From: Valencia hispanica | Lineage: Eukaryota; Chordata; Actinopteri; Cyprinodontiformes; Valenciidae | Reading direction: 5' to 3' | NCBI GenBank assembly: GCA_963556495.2 | Contig: OY747712.1 | Span: forward strand, 53,273,069-53,337,068 | DNA: 64,000 bases | Shown: piece after piece, positions 1-10,812 of the stretch | Layout of the letters: the number at the start of each line of letters is the position of its first letter | Numbering within the stretch: position 1 is the first letter of the stretch | Made by a program: the position numbers and the translations under genes | The notes under the pieces: generated by a model | Seen by the model: only the letters and a program-made list of their open reading frames with translations | The model's database searches: none | Told to the model about the DNA's origin: nothing

Positions 1-1000
1 GTTGACCTTAAGAGCAATTTACTGGAATGTGTGGTCTCCCCAAATGTCTTTTATGTTTTTTGGGATTTACCGACCACCAAATGCTACAACTGTATTTTAT
101 TCAGAATTCGTTAGGATACTTAAAATGTTTGAAGGAAAGGAAGTACTGGTAATGGGTGATTTTAATTTAAACTGGTTAGATAAGGTCCACAGAAAGAAAT
201 TAAAGGAAATTCCACATTCATTTCAAAAGCATCAAATAATTGAGTAGCCCACACAGATTACTAAAACGTTGCAAACACTAATAGACCTGATCTTCACAAA
301 TAAACCAAAGAGAATAGTGCAAAAGTACAATCTGCTAACAGGACTATGTGATCATAATTTTACTCTAGTCTCTAGACAGCTCAGTTAGATCTTCTCTCAT
401 CTTAAATGTGAATTAAACTGTTGCGATGTATTCCACAAACAAGCGGAAACTACCAAATTACGATATCTTTATAAATTAAAACAAAATTAAAACAGTTTAT
501 GATTTTACCTATTTAGGGGTAAAATTGGACTCAACCTTAACGTTGAAGAAACATATATAAAAGATGCCACTCTTAAATTTATACTCTCTACTCACAAACA
601 CATACGAGGGTCACTGACCATTGAGGCGTTGTATGTATTTTTAAATTCAATGTCTCTGTCTCGTTTTCTGTACTGCATGACATGTTGGTCGCAGGCGTGC
701 AAGACAGTCCTGAATCCTGTTCGGTCATTATACAAACGTGCAATCAAAATCCACGATGAAAAAAACACAACAGTACTATCACTGTCTTACTCTCACAAAG
801 TATGACTTCTTCAATTTTGATAATGTAATTATATATTCTAACCTTTATTTACTTTTTAAAAAATTTTATGGTGCTGCTCCTCCTTTAAGAAATGTTGTCT
901 CATTGATCTCAGATAAAACCAATCGTGTTACAAGCTCTTATTCTAGAGGACATTGGAGATTCTGGCATATACAGGATTTCTTACTTTTGCACGCCTGACA
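1..1000 (+). mobile_element. Non-LTR retrotransposon (LINE) relic, endonuclease plus RT C-terminal pieces
   Basis: Nucleotides 2-247 encode an endonuclease/exonuclease/phosphatase fragment with the motifs GIYRPPN and VLVMGDFNLNW. After a stop codon the same reading continues around 250-390 with LIDLIFTNKPKR and CDHNFTLVSRQL, typical of LINE endonucleases. The catalytic RT core is missing. From about 500 the frame-shifted C-terminal RT region resumes (YLGVKLDSTL near 507-540, then a piece ending near 960). The internal deletion, stops and frameshifts make it a dead copy. The clade is uncertain (L2/Rex-like). The left end lies outside the window. Confidence 0.75.
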
Positions 1001-1271
1001 AAGAAATGGCTTTTATCAAAACAATATTGTACACGAGAGGTGAATGAGATCATAATCATGAGGCTAGATTTGTATGTAGATATAGTATGTGTGTGTTGAG
1101 TGGGTATGTGTATGTAGGGGCGGTGTCCGGGGTCGGTCCTTGGGGCTGTTTTCCTGGGGGATCTCTGGGTTTCCACTTTTGGGACGCTGGCTTGGGTTGG
1201 GTGGATCCATTTGCCTGCAGCCCTCTACACGGTCGCCCATTTGGTTTGGGCTGACTATGCGTGGGTGTCGT
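1001..1271. other. LINE 3' region or unclassified GC-rich repeat
   Basis: No gene is visible. The first 100 bases probably continue the LINE 3' region. From about 1117 a GC-rich stretch begins whose continuation appears to resume at 2346-2430, after the inserted element. The short open frames here have no recognisable similarity. Confidence 0.35.
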
Positions 1272-1282
1272 GAGAGGGGTCT

Positions 1283-1800
1283 AGCTGCAGACCTCTACTC
1301 TCAGGACCCTTCCTTGCAGACCTGCACTGTAAGGTCCCCTCCGCTGTCAGGACCGGAAGTTTATTCGAAGCCTTTCAAAATAAAAGCAGACATACTGGAA
1401 GCACGTATTTTGTCGTTCCCCATGTAAATATACTTTATTTCATGTATATAATGTCAATATGATTTCAAAGCACCTATAACCAGAAGTAGCCTACATATTT
1501 GGCTGCAGACCTCCACTCTCAGGACCCTTCCAAAATGAAAGCTGACACACTGGAAGCACGTATTTTGTCGTTCCCCATGTGAATATACTTTATTTTATGT
1601 ATATAATGTCAATATGATTTCAAAGCGCCTGTATCAGAAGTAGCCTACATATTTGGCTGCAGACCTCCACTCTCAGGACCCTTCCAAAATGAAAGCAGGC
1701 ATACCGGAAGCACGTATTTGTCGTTCCCTATGTGAATATACTTTATTTATTGGGGCCTTATTTTATGTATATAATGTAAATATGATTCAAAGGCAAGTAT
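1283..1800 (+). repeat. Tandem repeat, period about 154 bp, three units
   Basis: Three successive units begin with GCTGCAGACCTC at about 1283, 1501 and 1655. Each continues with GGAAGCACGTATTT, TCGTTCCC and an AT-rich part ending in AGTAGCCTA. The second and third starts are exactly 154 bp apart. The first unit is about 64 bp longer because it keeps the GCAGACCTGCACTG to GGAAGTTTATTC part that also occurs in the inverted arm at 2253-2337. The units therefore look derived from the element's own terminal repeat. Confidence 0.8.
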
Positions 1801-1859
1801 ACCAGGAGTAGCCTATGTAATGGAGGCAGAATGGCTGGCAGAAGTACGTCAGGTACACT

Positions 1860-1931
1860 CCCTTAAGCTTAGTGGTTATAGTGTCCGCCTCCCAATCCAG
1901 GTGACCAGAGTTCGAGACCAGCACCAGCCAT
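1860..1931 (+). repeat. tRNA-Gly-like relic (pseudo-tRNA or SINE head)
   Basis: The order of motifs is tRNA-like: an A-box-like TAGTGGTTATAGTG, an anticodon-loop-like CGCCTCCCAATC (CCC would be Gly), then GGTGACC and a B-box-like AGTTCGAGACC, with CCA directly after. The T-stem and acceptor pairings are poor, so a functional tRNA is unlikely. It most likely reflects a tRNA-derived SINE head or a captured tRNA pseudogene inside the element at 1272-2345. Confidence 0.45.
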
Positions 1932-2496
1932 GTTTTCAGGGGGGTTTTCTGCCGAGACACTTACATGTTTTCTAGTTTTCCTATGAGCACACTTTAGTTC
2001 TGGGGCATTAATTTGTGTCTAAATATGTAAATATTATTTATGTGTATTCATGTTCAATTAAAAAGATTTAAAAAATTATTTCAAATGTATATAACTTCAC
2101 AGGGTGGTGTATAGTGTGCAACGTAATGTTCTAATGAATAAAGACTGTTTCTATTTCTTCATATAACAAAAAGTTATCACTTAACTTCAACTCACCTTGT
2201 TGTCTCCACATTTCACATGGGAAACGATAAATACGCACTTCTGGTATATTTTGAATAAACTTCCGGTCCTGACAGCGGAGGGGACCTCACAGTGCATGTC
2301 TGCAAGGAAGGGTCCTGAGAGTGGAGGTCTGCAGCCAGATTCTCTTGGGTGTCGTTGCGCCAGGGACCTGCAGGGTGTTGGCCATTGGGAGCTGGTATAG
2401 GACACTCCTCTTGTAAAGTATAAATCTATATTTTTATGAATGTCTGTATGTGTATATATATATTTACATACATATGTATGTATGAGTCTGTATACG

Positions 2497-2742
2497 TGTA
2501 TGTATGTATGTATGTGTGTATGTATGTATGTATGTATGTATGTATGTATGTATGTATGTATGTATGTATGTATGTATGTATGTATGTATGTATGTATGTA
2601 TGTATGTATGTATGTATGTATGTATGTATGTATGTATGTATGTATGTATGTATGTATGTATGTATGTATGTATGTATGTATGTATGTATGTATGTATGTA
2701 TGTATGTATGTATGTATGTATGTATGTATGTATGTATGTATA
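2497..2742. repeat. (TATG)n microsatellite, about 60 units
   Basis: An almost uninterrupted tetranucleotide array. The period of four bases contains no stop codon in any forward frame, so the long Met-Tyr-Val-Cys open frames across it are artefacts. It sits just upstream of a LINE 3'-tail segment, so it may have grown from TATG units in that LINE's 3' UTR. Confidence 0.97.
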
Positions 2743-2769
2743 TGTACTTTTTAAAATATTGTTTTATCC

Positions 2770-2908
2770 CAGTAGGTTATCATCAACCTGCCCAGGGACT
2801 GCAGATGGAAATTAGCATTCATGTTATAACCTGACACCATGCATCTTTCTTAATTTTGTTTTTGGTCAATGTGTTGTTATGCATGTTCCTGTTTTAAATA
2901 AACTTATA
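2770..2908 (+). mobile_element. LINE 3' tail
   Basis: The string GGGACTGCAGATGGAAATTA followed by a short AT-rich tail and AAATAAACTT matches the 3' end that I recall for the teleost LINE family represented at 1-1000. It is probably the 3' terminus of that same copy, displaced by the insertion at 1272-2345 and the TATG expansion. Confidence 0.5.
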
Positions 2909-3269
2909 CCATACCATCATCTAAATGTTACTTCTCAGTGTTTCCCCCTTTCCTTTGTAGGATTTCTTCAAAGGAGAATAAACCCTTCAGACAGATGGAT
3001 TTTGATTAAAAAATATAAACTCATGAGACTGATTTTTGTTTCATAAATAGTATTTTATCAATCAGTGCAGTCATGTTTGACAAACATACAAAACTAGTTG
3101 CTGAAGAAAAGTATTTTCCAGAGTAGTGAGGTGACATTCAGTTGGAGTTGGTCGTATTGCTGCTCTGACTGAGCTTTTTCCATATGCCACTGCTTCTGTT
3201 ACATGTTTCTACTCTTCTTCTTTGGACAGAAATCTAAACAACCAGATCTGACTTGTTTGTCTGTTGCAG

Positions 3270-3353
3270 CATAACTCCATACTGGGCAGTGTGTTTGCAG
3301 ACTTCTATGACCAGCAGCTGCCGTCCATTCAGGCCAGCGCTCTCTCACAACAG
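3270..3353 (+). CDS. crtc1: CREB-regulated transcription coactivator 1, internal exon
   Basis: An exon of 84 bp (28 codons, phase 0 on both sides) bounded by acceptor CTGTTGCAG and donor CAG|GTGCAA. It encodes HNSILGSVF, then DQQLPSIQASALSQQ, matching the family segment just before the LEQFNMME block of CRTC1. The next exon follows 481 bp downstream in a compatible phase. CRTC proteins are cAMP- and calcium-regulated cofactors that move from cytoplasm to nucleus and bind CREB; this segment belongs to the C-terminal half near the transactivation domain. Exons for the CREB-binding and regulatory domains must lie left of the window. Confidence 0.85.
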
Positions 3354-3362
3354 GTGCAAACT

Positions 3363-3448
<86 letters not shown>

Positions 3449-3760
3449 GTACATGTATAGCTTTACTTGTGAGGACCAACCTTTGACAGCCCACCACCCT
3501 TGTGTGGACGTTTGTAGTTGTGAGGACATTTTGCCTGGTCCCCACAATGTTTAACAAACTATTAAACTCTACTAGTTAGGTTTAGAGGTATGGTGTGAAT
3601 TAGGTTTAGGTTAAGGTTAGGGTTAGGCATGTATCAGTAATGCTTAGGTTTAGGGAAAGTGTCTGGGTTAGGCATAGTAAAATCAATGGAAGTCAATACA
3701 ATGTCAACACAAGGATAGCAAGACGTGCATGCGTGTGTGTGTGTGTGTGTGTTGTTGTTT
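3363..3760. repeat. GT microsatellites around a fish intronic repeat
   Basis: A (GT)n tract runs from about 3365 to 3450 and a shorter one from about 3735 to 3752. Between them lie TTGTGAGGACC and TGAGGACATTTTGCCTGG, then TTAGG-rich sequence at 3570-3675. I recall this arrangement as a common teleost repeat. It lies wholly in the intron between the two crtc1 exons. Confidence 0.6.
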
Positions 3761-3834
3761 TTTTGCCATATTCATGTTGCTTCACAGAAATACTGCAAGT
3801 ACCTGGAACATATTATGTTTCCTGGTATTTCCAG

Positions 3835-4012
3835 TTGGAGCAGTTCAACATGATGGAGACCGCCATTGATTCTGACAGCCTTTACAGCCAGACCTCCACC
3901 CTCAACTATTCCCAGGCTCTTATGATGGGTTTGACCGGCCACTGCAGCCTTCAGGACTCCCAGCCACTGGGCTACATAAGTCATGGCAACATCCCCAACA
4001 TCATTCTGACAG
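3835..4012 (+). CDS. crtc1: CREB-regulated transcription coactivator 1, penultimate coding exon
   Basis: An exon of 178 bp preceded by TATTTCCAG and followed by GTGCTG. It encodes [19 protein letters not shown], then [15 protein letters not shown] and ends ...[11 protein letters not shown] plus one base. This is the conserved CRTC1 block upstream of the C-terminal transactivation domain. It ends in phase 1, and its last base G joins TG at 14090-14091 to give Val, exactly the phase of the final exon. The 10.1-kb intron that follows is filled with transposons. Confidence 0.9.
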
Positions 4013-4239
4013 GTGCTGCTTTACCATTTTATTTACACTTGTTCATTGAGAAATCTTCAGTATCGTGCAAAACTACAACTTCATCCCAGATTTTTTTTTC
4101 CCTCCAATTTGCTACTGTAATGTATCCTTTTTTTCTTTTTTTTTACACATGTCCTGTCTGGCAGTATGGAGCTCAGAATTGGTGTCTGAGTACCAAGTAG
4201 AAGCCCGTCAGATTTACTAAGTGGAGCACTACAGCTGCT

Positions 4240-4244
4240 TGACA

Positions 4245-4316
<72 letters not shown>
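4240..4316. repeat. (TA)n/(GT)n compound microsatellite
   Basis: An alternating TA run (about 4244-4291) passes directly into a GT run (about 4292-4316). It lies within the last crtc1 intron. Confidence 0.95.
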
Positions 4317-5214
4317 AAGAAATCTTGATTAGAAATTACTGTGGGGGGGTTCCAATGCGCCAGAGACACGGAGACAGAAAATAAAGGGGAAGAAAGATGA
4401 ATAGAGGTAGGATAAAAAGGTTAAGAGGGAGAGGGTGAGCTGAAGATACAAGAGAGGAAGGGGAACAAAGAAAACATCCCAGTCTCCCTCCAAACCCGCA
4501 GGACGGCAGAGAGAGGAAAAAAATCCATGATCAAACAAACCAAACAATGCAAACTGAGAACTACACAACCACAACCCACAAATAGATGTATAAATACAAT
4601 AATAGCGTCACTGAAAAGTTAATCGTACCGATTATTACAAGATTTAGTAGTGGTCACCTGAGCCCAACAATGTATCTGTAAATACCTGTCCCAGATTTCT
4701 TTATGATCTGCTTCCAGTGAGCCAGTAGTTTATAGTAGGTTTGAGCAATCATTCTTTAGTAGTCCATTCTGCACAGCTGATCATTTCCTAACTAAGGCAT
4801 GTAAAAACACATCTAGTTCACAACGAACTTGATGAGGAGTTAATGTTCTGACTACACATACAACCTGAATAATATTAGACTGTATATATGTAAGACCTTT
4901 GGTTCTTGCTGTTTTTAGCTGTTTAGTCTGAAATACCTTTGCTAAATCTATGGATAGGGCCAAAGGTCACAAAGTTTGACAGACAACAATAACAAAGAAC
5001 AGCAGCAACAAGTTAAATCTTAAAGAGCTATTAGCAGAAGCTTTTATTGGGGTTTATTGTGATAGTGGGATTTCATTGTGAAGTAGCAGGGAAGTGATAC
5101 AGGGTTTCAGTTTGTTTTGAAAAAAAAATTAAAAGTGTAACTTGCATTTCTAGTCAGCCCCCTTTACTCTGATTCCTGCAACCAACTGCCTTCAGGCGTT
5201 GCCTAATTAGTAAA
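4317..5214. other. Intronic sequence without recognised gene
   Basis: Part of the last crtc1 intron. It includes a purine-rich stretch (about 4370-4510) and AT-rich sequence. No open frame has recognisable family similarity and I see no clear transposon terminus. It may hold an old, unrecognised repeat. Confidence 0.4.
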
Positions 5215-5325
5215 CAGAGTTCAGCTGTGTGTCATTTAACCTCAGAATAAATTCAGCTGTTTTATGAAGTCCTCAGAGATTCTTTAGAGAACATTAGAGA
5301 ACTAGAAAAGCCCCCCCCCCCCCCC
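5215..5325 (+). mobile_element. Tc1-like 5' fragment followed by a C homopolymer
   Basis: The text AATTCAGCTGTTTTATGAAG, then CCTCAGAGATT and AGAGAACATTAGAGAAC matches the region just upstream of the transposase start in a common teleost Tc1 family. It breaks off at a run of 15 C (5311-5325). The continuation of the same family, starting at ATGAAGACCAAGGAA, is found near 11591. The two could be parts of one element split by insertions, or two copies. Confidence 0.55.
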
Positions 5326-5954
5326 TTCGGTACTTTACCGATAAAATGTCTGTTAATGAGATGCTTGGCTGTGTTAGTGTTGCTCGTTCTTTCAGCAGAG
5401 AGGGGAGATTCCAGCATGTGCGATTAATTTGCTGTTCATATGCCCCAACCGTAACGGGGCTCCTACGCCAGCTCAGACGTCTATGAGCTCTCTGAGATGG
5501 GAGAGGACTCTACGATGTGGATGGATAAGCGCTTCATGTCGGATCAACCCCAAAATTTAATCAGTTGTTCCTGGTCCAATTGCAGAAATTTCCTGAAAAT
5601 GTCATTGAAATCTGTCCATAAGTTTTTGATTTATGTTGCTAAGAGACAGACAGACAAACAGGCACAAAAACAGTAGGCCTGTTTCATCTTAGGTGCCTCA
5701 CAATTTCCATTCCAGAACTATGGTTAATTATAAAACAATTATTTTTGGTGCATATTTTTCCCCATTCAGGGTTTGTTCTTCATTCCTTCCATGGCTACTT
5801 TCTACTCTTAAATCCATCCAGTTTCCATTAATTGAAGCATCCAAACCAATTGATGTCTTGTCTTTTATTTATTAGAAACCACAAATCAAACCAACACATG
5901 TCCAAAATATGCTTCATAATCATATCCAGGTCATATTTTCAATCAAAGCTAAAG
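5326..5954. other. Intronic sequence, possible RTE-type LINE tail at 5545-5675
   Basis: The stretch ending in TTGCTAAGAGACAGACAGAC resembles the 3' tail of RTE/Rex3-like LINEs as I remember them (AATTTAATCAGTTGTTCCT, then GAAATCTGTCCATAAG, then a short GACA tail). The remainder shows nothing recognisable. Confidence 0.35.
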
Positions 5955-6513
5955 GAAATCAAATCAAACTTTATTTATAAAGCACTTTTCATACAGGAAG
6001 TTGCATCATAAAGTGCTTTACAGATTAAAATGACCCCACATAAAACCACCTTCCCTTCCCTCCCCCACAGATTTAAAAGCATGGTCACAGTTATACCCCC
6101 CTCCCCCCAACCCATCTACCATGCAGACACACAGTTAAAAGAAAAAGTAAAAAAGGACATTGGGCCGAGTGTAGATGAACCATGCAAGGAAACGCCATCA
6201 GAGGAACCATCTGCCCCAGCAGCGGTAGACCAACAGCAGCAGCCGAGGCACCGACACAGGGCACCCAGTGGAGGCAAGGCCAAGACCCCCTCCTCCACCC
6301 AAGCTCCACCTGGAGAGCACCCAGGCAGCCACAGCCGACCACCGCTCCCGGGGCAGAGGGCTCCCACAGAGGAAACACTGGAACGGGGATTAAGATAAAT
6401 TAAAGTATAAAAATAAACAGTAAATTAATGTGCTAAGATTAAATAGTAAAACTGATAAAAATATAATCATATAAAACATGCAGAGCAATTAAACAAACAG
6501 TAATAAATAATAA

Positions 6514-8121
6514 TCAGTTAAAAGCTAAGCTAAAAAGCTGAGTCTTGAGCCTGCTCTTAAAAACATGAACGTTCTCTGCAGCCCTGAGGTTCTCCAGCAG
6601 CCTGTTCCAGAGGTGAGGGCCATAAAACTGTAAAGACGCCTCACCATGCGTGTGTGTCCTGACTTTTGGGGTGACAAGGAGACGGCTGCCAGAGGAGCGC
6701 AGAGACCGCGAAGGTTTATATGGTAAAAGCAGTTCAGAGAGATAAGAAGGCCCAAGACCATTAAGACACTTAAAAACCATTAAAAGAACCTTAAAGTTGA
6801 TCCTGAAATGTACGGGGAGCCAATGCAATGATTTTAAGACCGGTGTAATGTGCTCCCGCCTCCTGGTCTTCGTCAGGACACGTGCTGCTGAACTTTGTAG
6901 TAGTTGTAAACCTGATATACTCTTTTTGGGAAGACCAGAAAGCAGGGCATTACAATAATCAATTCTACTGGAGATAAAAGCAAGCATCAGTGTCTCCATA
7001 TTGGCCCGAGAGAGAATGGGGCGCAGTCTGGCGATGTTCTTTAGTTGATAAAAACCTATTTTAGTAATATTTTTTATGTGAGGAATAAAAGTCAGCTCAG
7101 AGTCAAAAATCACGCCCAGGATCTTCACTTGTAAAGAGGGATTAAAAGACAGTGATTGTAGTTTTGGTAAAAGTTTCTCTCTCTGAGCCTCAGGACCGAT
7201 GACTAAAACTTCAGTTTTGTCCTGGTTGAGCTGGAGAAAGTTTTCTGCCATCCAAGATTTAATGTCTAAAATGCAGTTTAAAAGTGCATCCATTGGCCGT
7301 GTGTCATCGGGAGACATGGAGATGTACAGCTGTGGATCATCAGCATAACTGTGAAAGTTGACTCCATGTCTTCAGATTACACTGCCAAGAGGGAGCATAT
7401 ACAGGTTAAAAAGCACTGGGCCTAAAATCGAACCCTGGAGCACACCACATGTAATCCTATGGACCCTAGAGGAGCAGGTATCTAAAATTACCATAAAAGT
7501 CCTGTCTGTGAGATAGGATGTAAACCATTTGTGAACAGCACCAGAGAGGCCAATCTGTTTTAAACGGGTTAAAAGAATAGTGTGGTCTACTGTATCGAAG
7601 GCAACGCTTAGATCCAGTAGAACCAACACTGTCACCCTCTGTGCATCATAGTTTAATCTAAAATCATTTAAAATCTTTAGAAGGGCCGTCTCTGTGCTGT
7701 GGTTCACCCTAAAACCAGACTGAAATTTCTCCAGGACATTGTGCTCATGAATAAAATCATTACGTTGAATTAAAACAATTTTTTCTAACATTTTGCTTAA
7801 AAAAGGTAAGTTAGATACCGGTCTAAAATTGTTAAAATCATTAAAATCTAAATTGCTTTTCTTCAACAGGAGCCTCACTACCGCCCCTCTAAAGGCGGCA
7901 GGAAAGACCCCCGTCCGAAGGGAGCAATTCATCATGGTTAAAATCTCATCTCTAAAAGAGCCATAAAATTGCTTAAAAAAGGAAGTGGGAATCGGGTCCA
8001 AAACACATGTGGTGGGCCTCACTGAGGAGAAAACTTTATCAACAGTCCCAGCTTCCACCAGGACAAAACTGTCCAGCGTTTCCTCTGGTAAAGACACACA
8101 CTCAGATTTGTCTAAAACCAT
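6514..8121 (-). pseudogene. LINE ORF2 reverse transcriptase and C-terminal domain
   Basis: Two in-frame pieces (8121-7372 and 7317-6514) are separated by one premature stop just before the catalytic box, which still reads HSYADD. Upstream are DPIPTSFFKQF, FRPVSNLPFLSKMLEKIV, FQSGFRVNHSTETALL and LLDLSVAFDTVDH. The C-terminal part carries SSRIDYCNALLSGLP, AARVLTKTR and LHWLPV. The order and length match L2 ORF2. Confidence 0.85.
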
Positions 8122-8591
8122 GTTACTCTGAGAAGATAAAATCTTACATCTGATGGTGTCTACCTTCCCTCTGAAGTGGTCTGCGAACTCCTCACAAAGA
8201 GTGTTTGAGGGGGTTTTAGGAAATGCATTAGTAGCTCTGTTAAAAAGTTTATCAATGGTGGAAAAAAGGATTTTGGAATTATTTTTATGTTCCGAGATGA
8301 TTTTGGAGAAGATGAATTTCTTGAATTTCTTACTGCATTGTTGTATAATTTGAGAAGATCTGTGTATATTTGATGGTTTATTGTGGTTTTACTTTTCCTC
8401 CATTTTCTCTCTGCCACCCTACAATTTCTCTTAATTTTTCTGAGGTTTTCATTTTTCCACGGCATTGCAGCTTTAGATTTTAAACTTTTAACTTGTAGTG
8501 GAGCAAGCCGGTCAAGAGTGGACTGAAGCCTTCTGTTAAAATCCTTGACAATAAAATCACAGGGGGCGGGTAAAACAATAGGAGGATTCTT

Positions 8592-9353
8592 TTAAAAAAT
8601 TTCCAGAAAACCTGCAGCCACTTCAGGGGTTAGATGGGGCTTCCTGACCGTTCTCACAGAGGTCTCCTGCTGGATAAATCTGGTGATGTTAAAAAACACA
8701 CAGTAATGGTCAGAGACACCCAAGTCAACAACAGAGGACACACGGGTGGACAGGCCATGCGTGATGACCAAGTCCAGGGTGTGTCCTTTGTTGTGAGTCG
8801 GCTGCATGACATGTTGGCTAAAATCCATATAAGTCAGGATGTTTAAAAAATCTGTTGATAAAGGATCTAAAAGGTTCTCTATATGTAGATTAAAATCACC
8901 AGCTAAAATGATCCTTTCAAAGAAGTTGTGCAAAATTGATAAAAACTCTGATAAAAGTGCACCCTTTTTAGGAGGCCTATAAATTGTGACACATAAAATC
9001 TGAGGAGTGCTAAAAACAGTTGCATTACATTCAAAAGTAAAGTAGTTATCAAATAAAACAGGTTTGGCGGAAAGTGTTGCTGAACTTATAAAAGCAGTTC
9101 CGCCTCCCCTTTTGCTACTCCTCGTAGAATAAGTGAAGTTAAAATTAGGTGGGGAGGCCTCTGTAAGAACAACAGGGGCATCTGCACTCAGCCAAGTTTC
9201 TGTTAAAAATAAACAATGAAGATTAAGGTCTAAAATCAGATCATTTATTATAAATGTTTTGTTCAGCAGAGAGCGAACATTAAAAAGTGCCATATTAATA
9301 GTGATTGGAGATGGAGGGACTGTATGATTTACTGAAAGTGGGGCTTTTGGCAA
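8592..9353 (-). pseudogene. LINE ORF2 apurinic-type endonuclease domain
   Basis: Its 253 residues include NVRSLLNKT, FLTETWLS, RGGGTAF, IYRPPKKG, LAGDFNLH and SDHYCVF, the ordered motifs of the LINE endonuclease that nicks target DNA (catalytic E, D/N and SDH). It is continuous with the RT further down the minus strand except for a stop at 8592. Confidence 0.8.
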
Positions 9354-9599
9354 ATTTATGAGATTATTTGGATTGCATTTGTTCGGTTTATGATTTTTAG
9401 TCCGCTCTCTGCTGATAATAACAGGTATGAATGAGGTAGAACAAGGTCCAAGTCCAGTATGTGAGTTACTGTTAAAATCAGAGGTGAGTTCATAGGAGCA
9501 GGGACCATTTGCACATCAGGATGTGGCGGAGGGAACAGAGAGGGCAGGGGCAGCTGTGGCCAATGTAGTTGACAGGGGGGGGCGTGGACATGCCAGGCT

Positions 9600-10235
9600 C
9601 AATGTCAGTGTACGAGTGCCTTGTCTATTTAGATGGAGCCCATCTGGTCCAAACAGGTGCTTCCTGCCCCAAAAATTGTAAAAATTGTCTATAAAACCAA
9701 TATTGTGAACGGCGGTAATGGAGGAGAGCCAAGTATTAAGGGATAAAAGTCTGCTAAAATGGCCAATTCCTCTGCCGACAGTGGGAGTGGGGCCAGAAAT
9801 AAAAACAGAGACGTGTGTTTTCTAGAAGATTAAAAAGGTGAATAAAATCACGCTTCAGGAGCTCAGTCTGCGGTTTATAAATGTCATTGGTGCCAGCATG
9901 AATCACACTTTACTCACAGATTTGTGTTGATCAATGAGCTGCAGGATCTGTTCGGTAATGTCCGTGACAGTGGCTCCAGGGAAACACAGTGTAAGGGCTC
10001 CTCTCATCCTCACGTTTCTGATGATAGAGACCCCGATGATGAGTGTGGTGGGCGGCGGGTCTGCAGGCAGATGTTTGCGCTGGGCAGAGGATCGTTCACC
10101 ATCCAGGACTTGCTGTATGCCAGGTAGAGAATCTTCCCCAGGACTGCAGCGATGTTTAATTGGTGCCGAGGGCTCGTTCCGTGGGTTCGGGGTGAAGTGG
10201 AGCACTCCTCTGCTGTATGTTGGCACTCGGTCCAA
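9600..10235 (-). pseudogene. LINE ORF1 remnant with SGNH/GDSL-esterase-like domain
   Basis: The minus-strand frame includes TLIIGVSIIRNVRMRGALT, then CFPGATVTDI, which is the block-I region of the esterase-like ORF1 of fish L2/CR1 LINEs. The usual GDS nucleophile motif reads GVS here, so the aspartate next to the serine is lost. After a stop near 9903 the reading continues with degraded versions of the GxND block. Members of this class are thought to act on lipids or membranes during retrotransposition; this copy cannot. Confidence 0.6.
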
Positions 10236-10240
10236 TCCTT

Positions 10241-10812
10241 AAACACATGATCTGTTTACTTGAAGACTTTTGACTTACATATTTAATGTGTTCCTGCTCT
10301 ATGAGGTTGGAAAGAATAATTAAATAATCTTAAGATCAGTTTTTACAAGTCAACCATTACAGAAATGACTTTAAAATCTAAATAGAAATAATACATTTTC
10401 TTCATTAGACAATAATAGTTCCCTTTTAAGTCATACAGGACAAAAATTACACAAAAATCTGAAATTAATTATTAATTATACACTTAAAGTTTACACTCCA
10501 GTCTTTGTATTTTCAATCTTAATTTAATTTAATTTAATCATAGTTTCTGTGTCAGATTGTCCAATGGGATGTTTGCCACCTGTCATACACAGAAACTAAT
10601 CTACCAGCTATGAGTACGCTGCTCTCTGCCACATGTTATGGGATGGAATGAAGGACATTTCCTTCCTGTTTCAGACTTAAAGCTCCACTTGGGCTGACGT
10701 CTGGTAAACATGAGCTGCAGCTCGGGGAGGACGCCCCGGTCAGCACCGATAAGGTGGACATGTCTGCTGCTAACATGATACACAACAACAAAGACGCTGC
10801 TTTCACAACTGT
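10241..10812. other. Intronic AT-rich sequence
   Basis: Last crtc1 intron between the LINE and the next MITE. No gene, terminal repeat or recognisable family was seen. Confidence 0.4.

Larger units (their letters stand above)
1272..2345. mobile_element. Candidate non-autonomous inverted-repeat transposon with 10-bp target duplication
   Basis: A segment of about 85 bp (1283-1368) recurs in inverted orientation at about 2253-2337; both carry GCTGCAGACCT, TCAGGACCCTTCC and CCGGTCCTGACAGC on opposite strands. Just outside, the 10-mer TGGGTGTCGT occurs in direct orientation at 1262-1271 and 2346-2355, as expected for a target-site duplication. The interior holds a 154-bp tandem repeat and a tRNA-like segment, and no transposase. 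A 10-bp duplication would fit Mutator- or IS4EU-like elements, but the family is not identified. Confidence 0.5.
5955..10240 (-). mobile_element. L2-like LINE, copy A1, 5'-truncated
   Basis: Read on the minus strand, the order is an SGNH-esterase-like ORF1 piece (about 10235-9903), endonuclease (9353-8592), linker (8465-8160), reverse transcriptase (8121-7372 and 7317-6514), then a 3' UTR ending near 5955 with a TTTATAAAGTTTGATTTGAT-type tail. Domain order and RT motifs (LLDLSVAFDTVDH, GVLQGSILGPVLFNLY, HSYADD) fit the L2/Maui clade. One frameshift and several stops make it inactive. It occupies 4.3 kb of the last crtc1 intron, antisense to the gene. Confidence 0.85.

Noticed and set aside
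1860..1934. Functional tRNA-Gly gene
   Set aside because: A- and B-box motifs are present but the acceptor and T stems do not pair well; better read as a relic or SINE head.
2436..2834. Three long Met-Tyr-Val-Cys repeat open frames
   Set aside because: They are translations of the (TATG)n microsatellite, which has no stop codon in any forward frame.
2921..3269. Possible additional upstream crtc1 exon after TCCTTTGTAG at about 2961
   Set aside because: The acceptor-like site is followed by stops in the relevant frame and no CRTC-like sequence.
3570..3680. TTAGGG-like text suggesting interstitial telomere repeats
   Set aside because: Units are irregular (TTAGGTTTAGG, TTAAGG) and match a common fish intronic repeat; no true TTAGGG array.
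6030..6398. Pro/Ser-rich plus-strand frame of 122 residues
   Set aside because: It is antisense to the 3' UTR of the LINE at 5955-10240; the same region in copy A2 gives a different broken frame.
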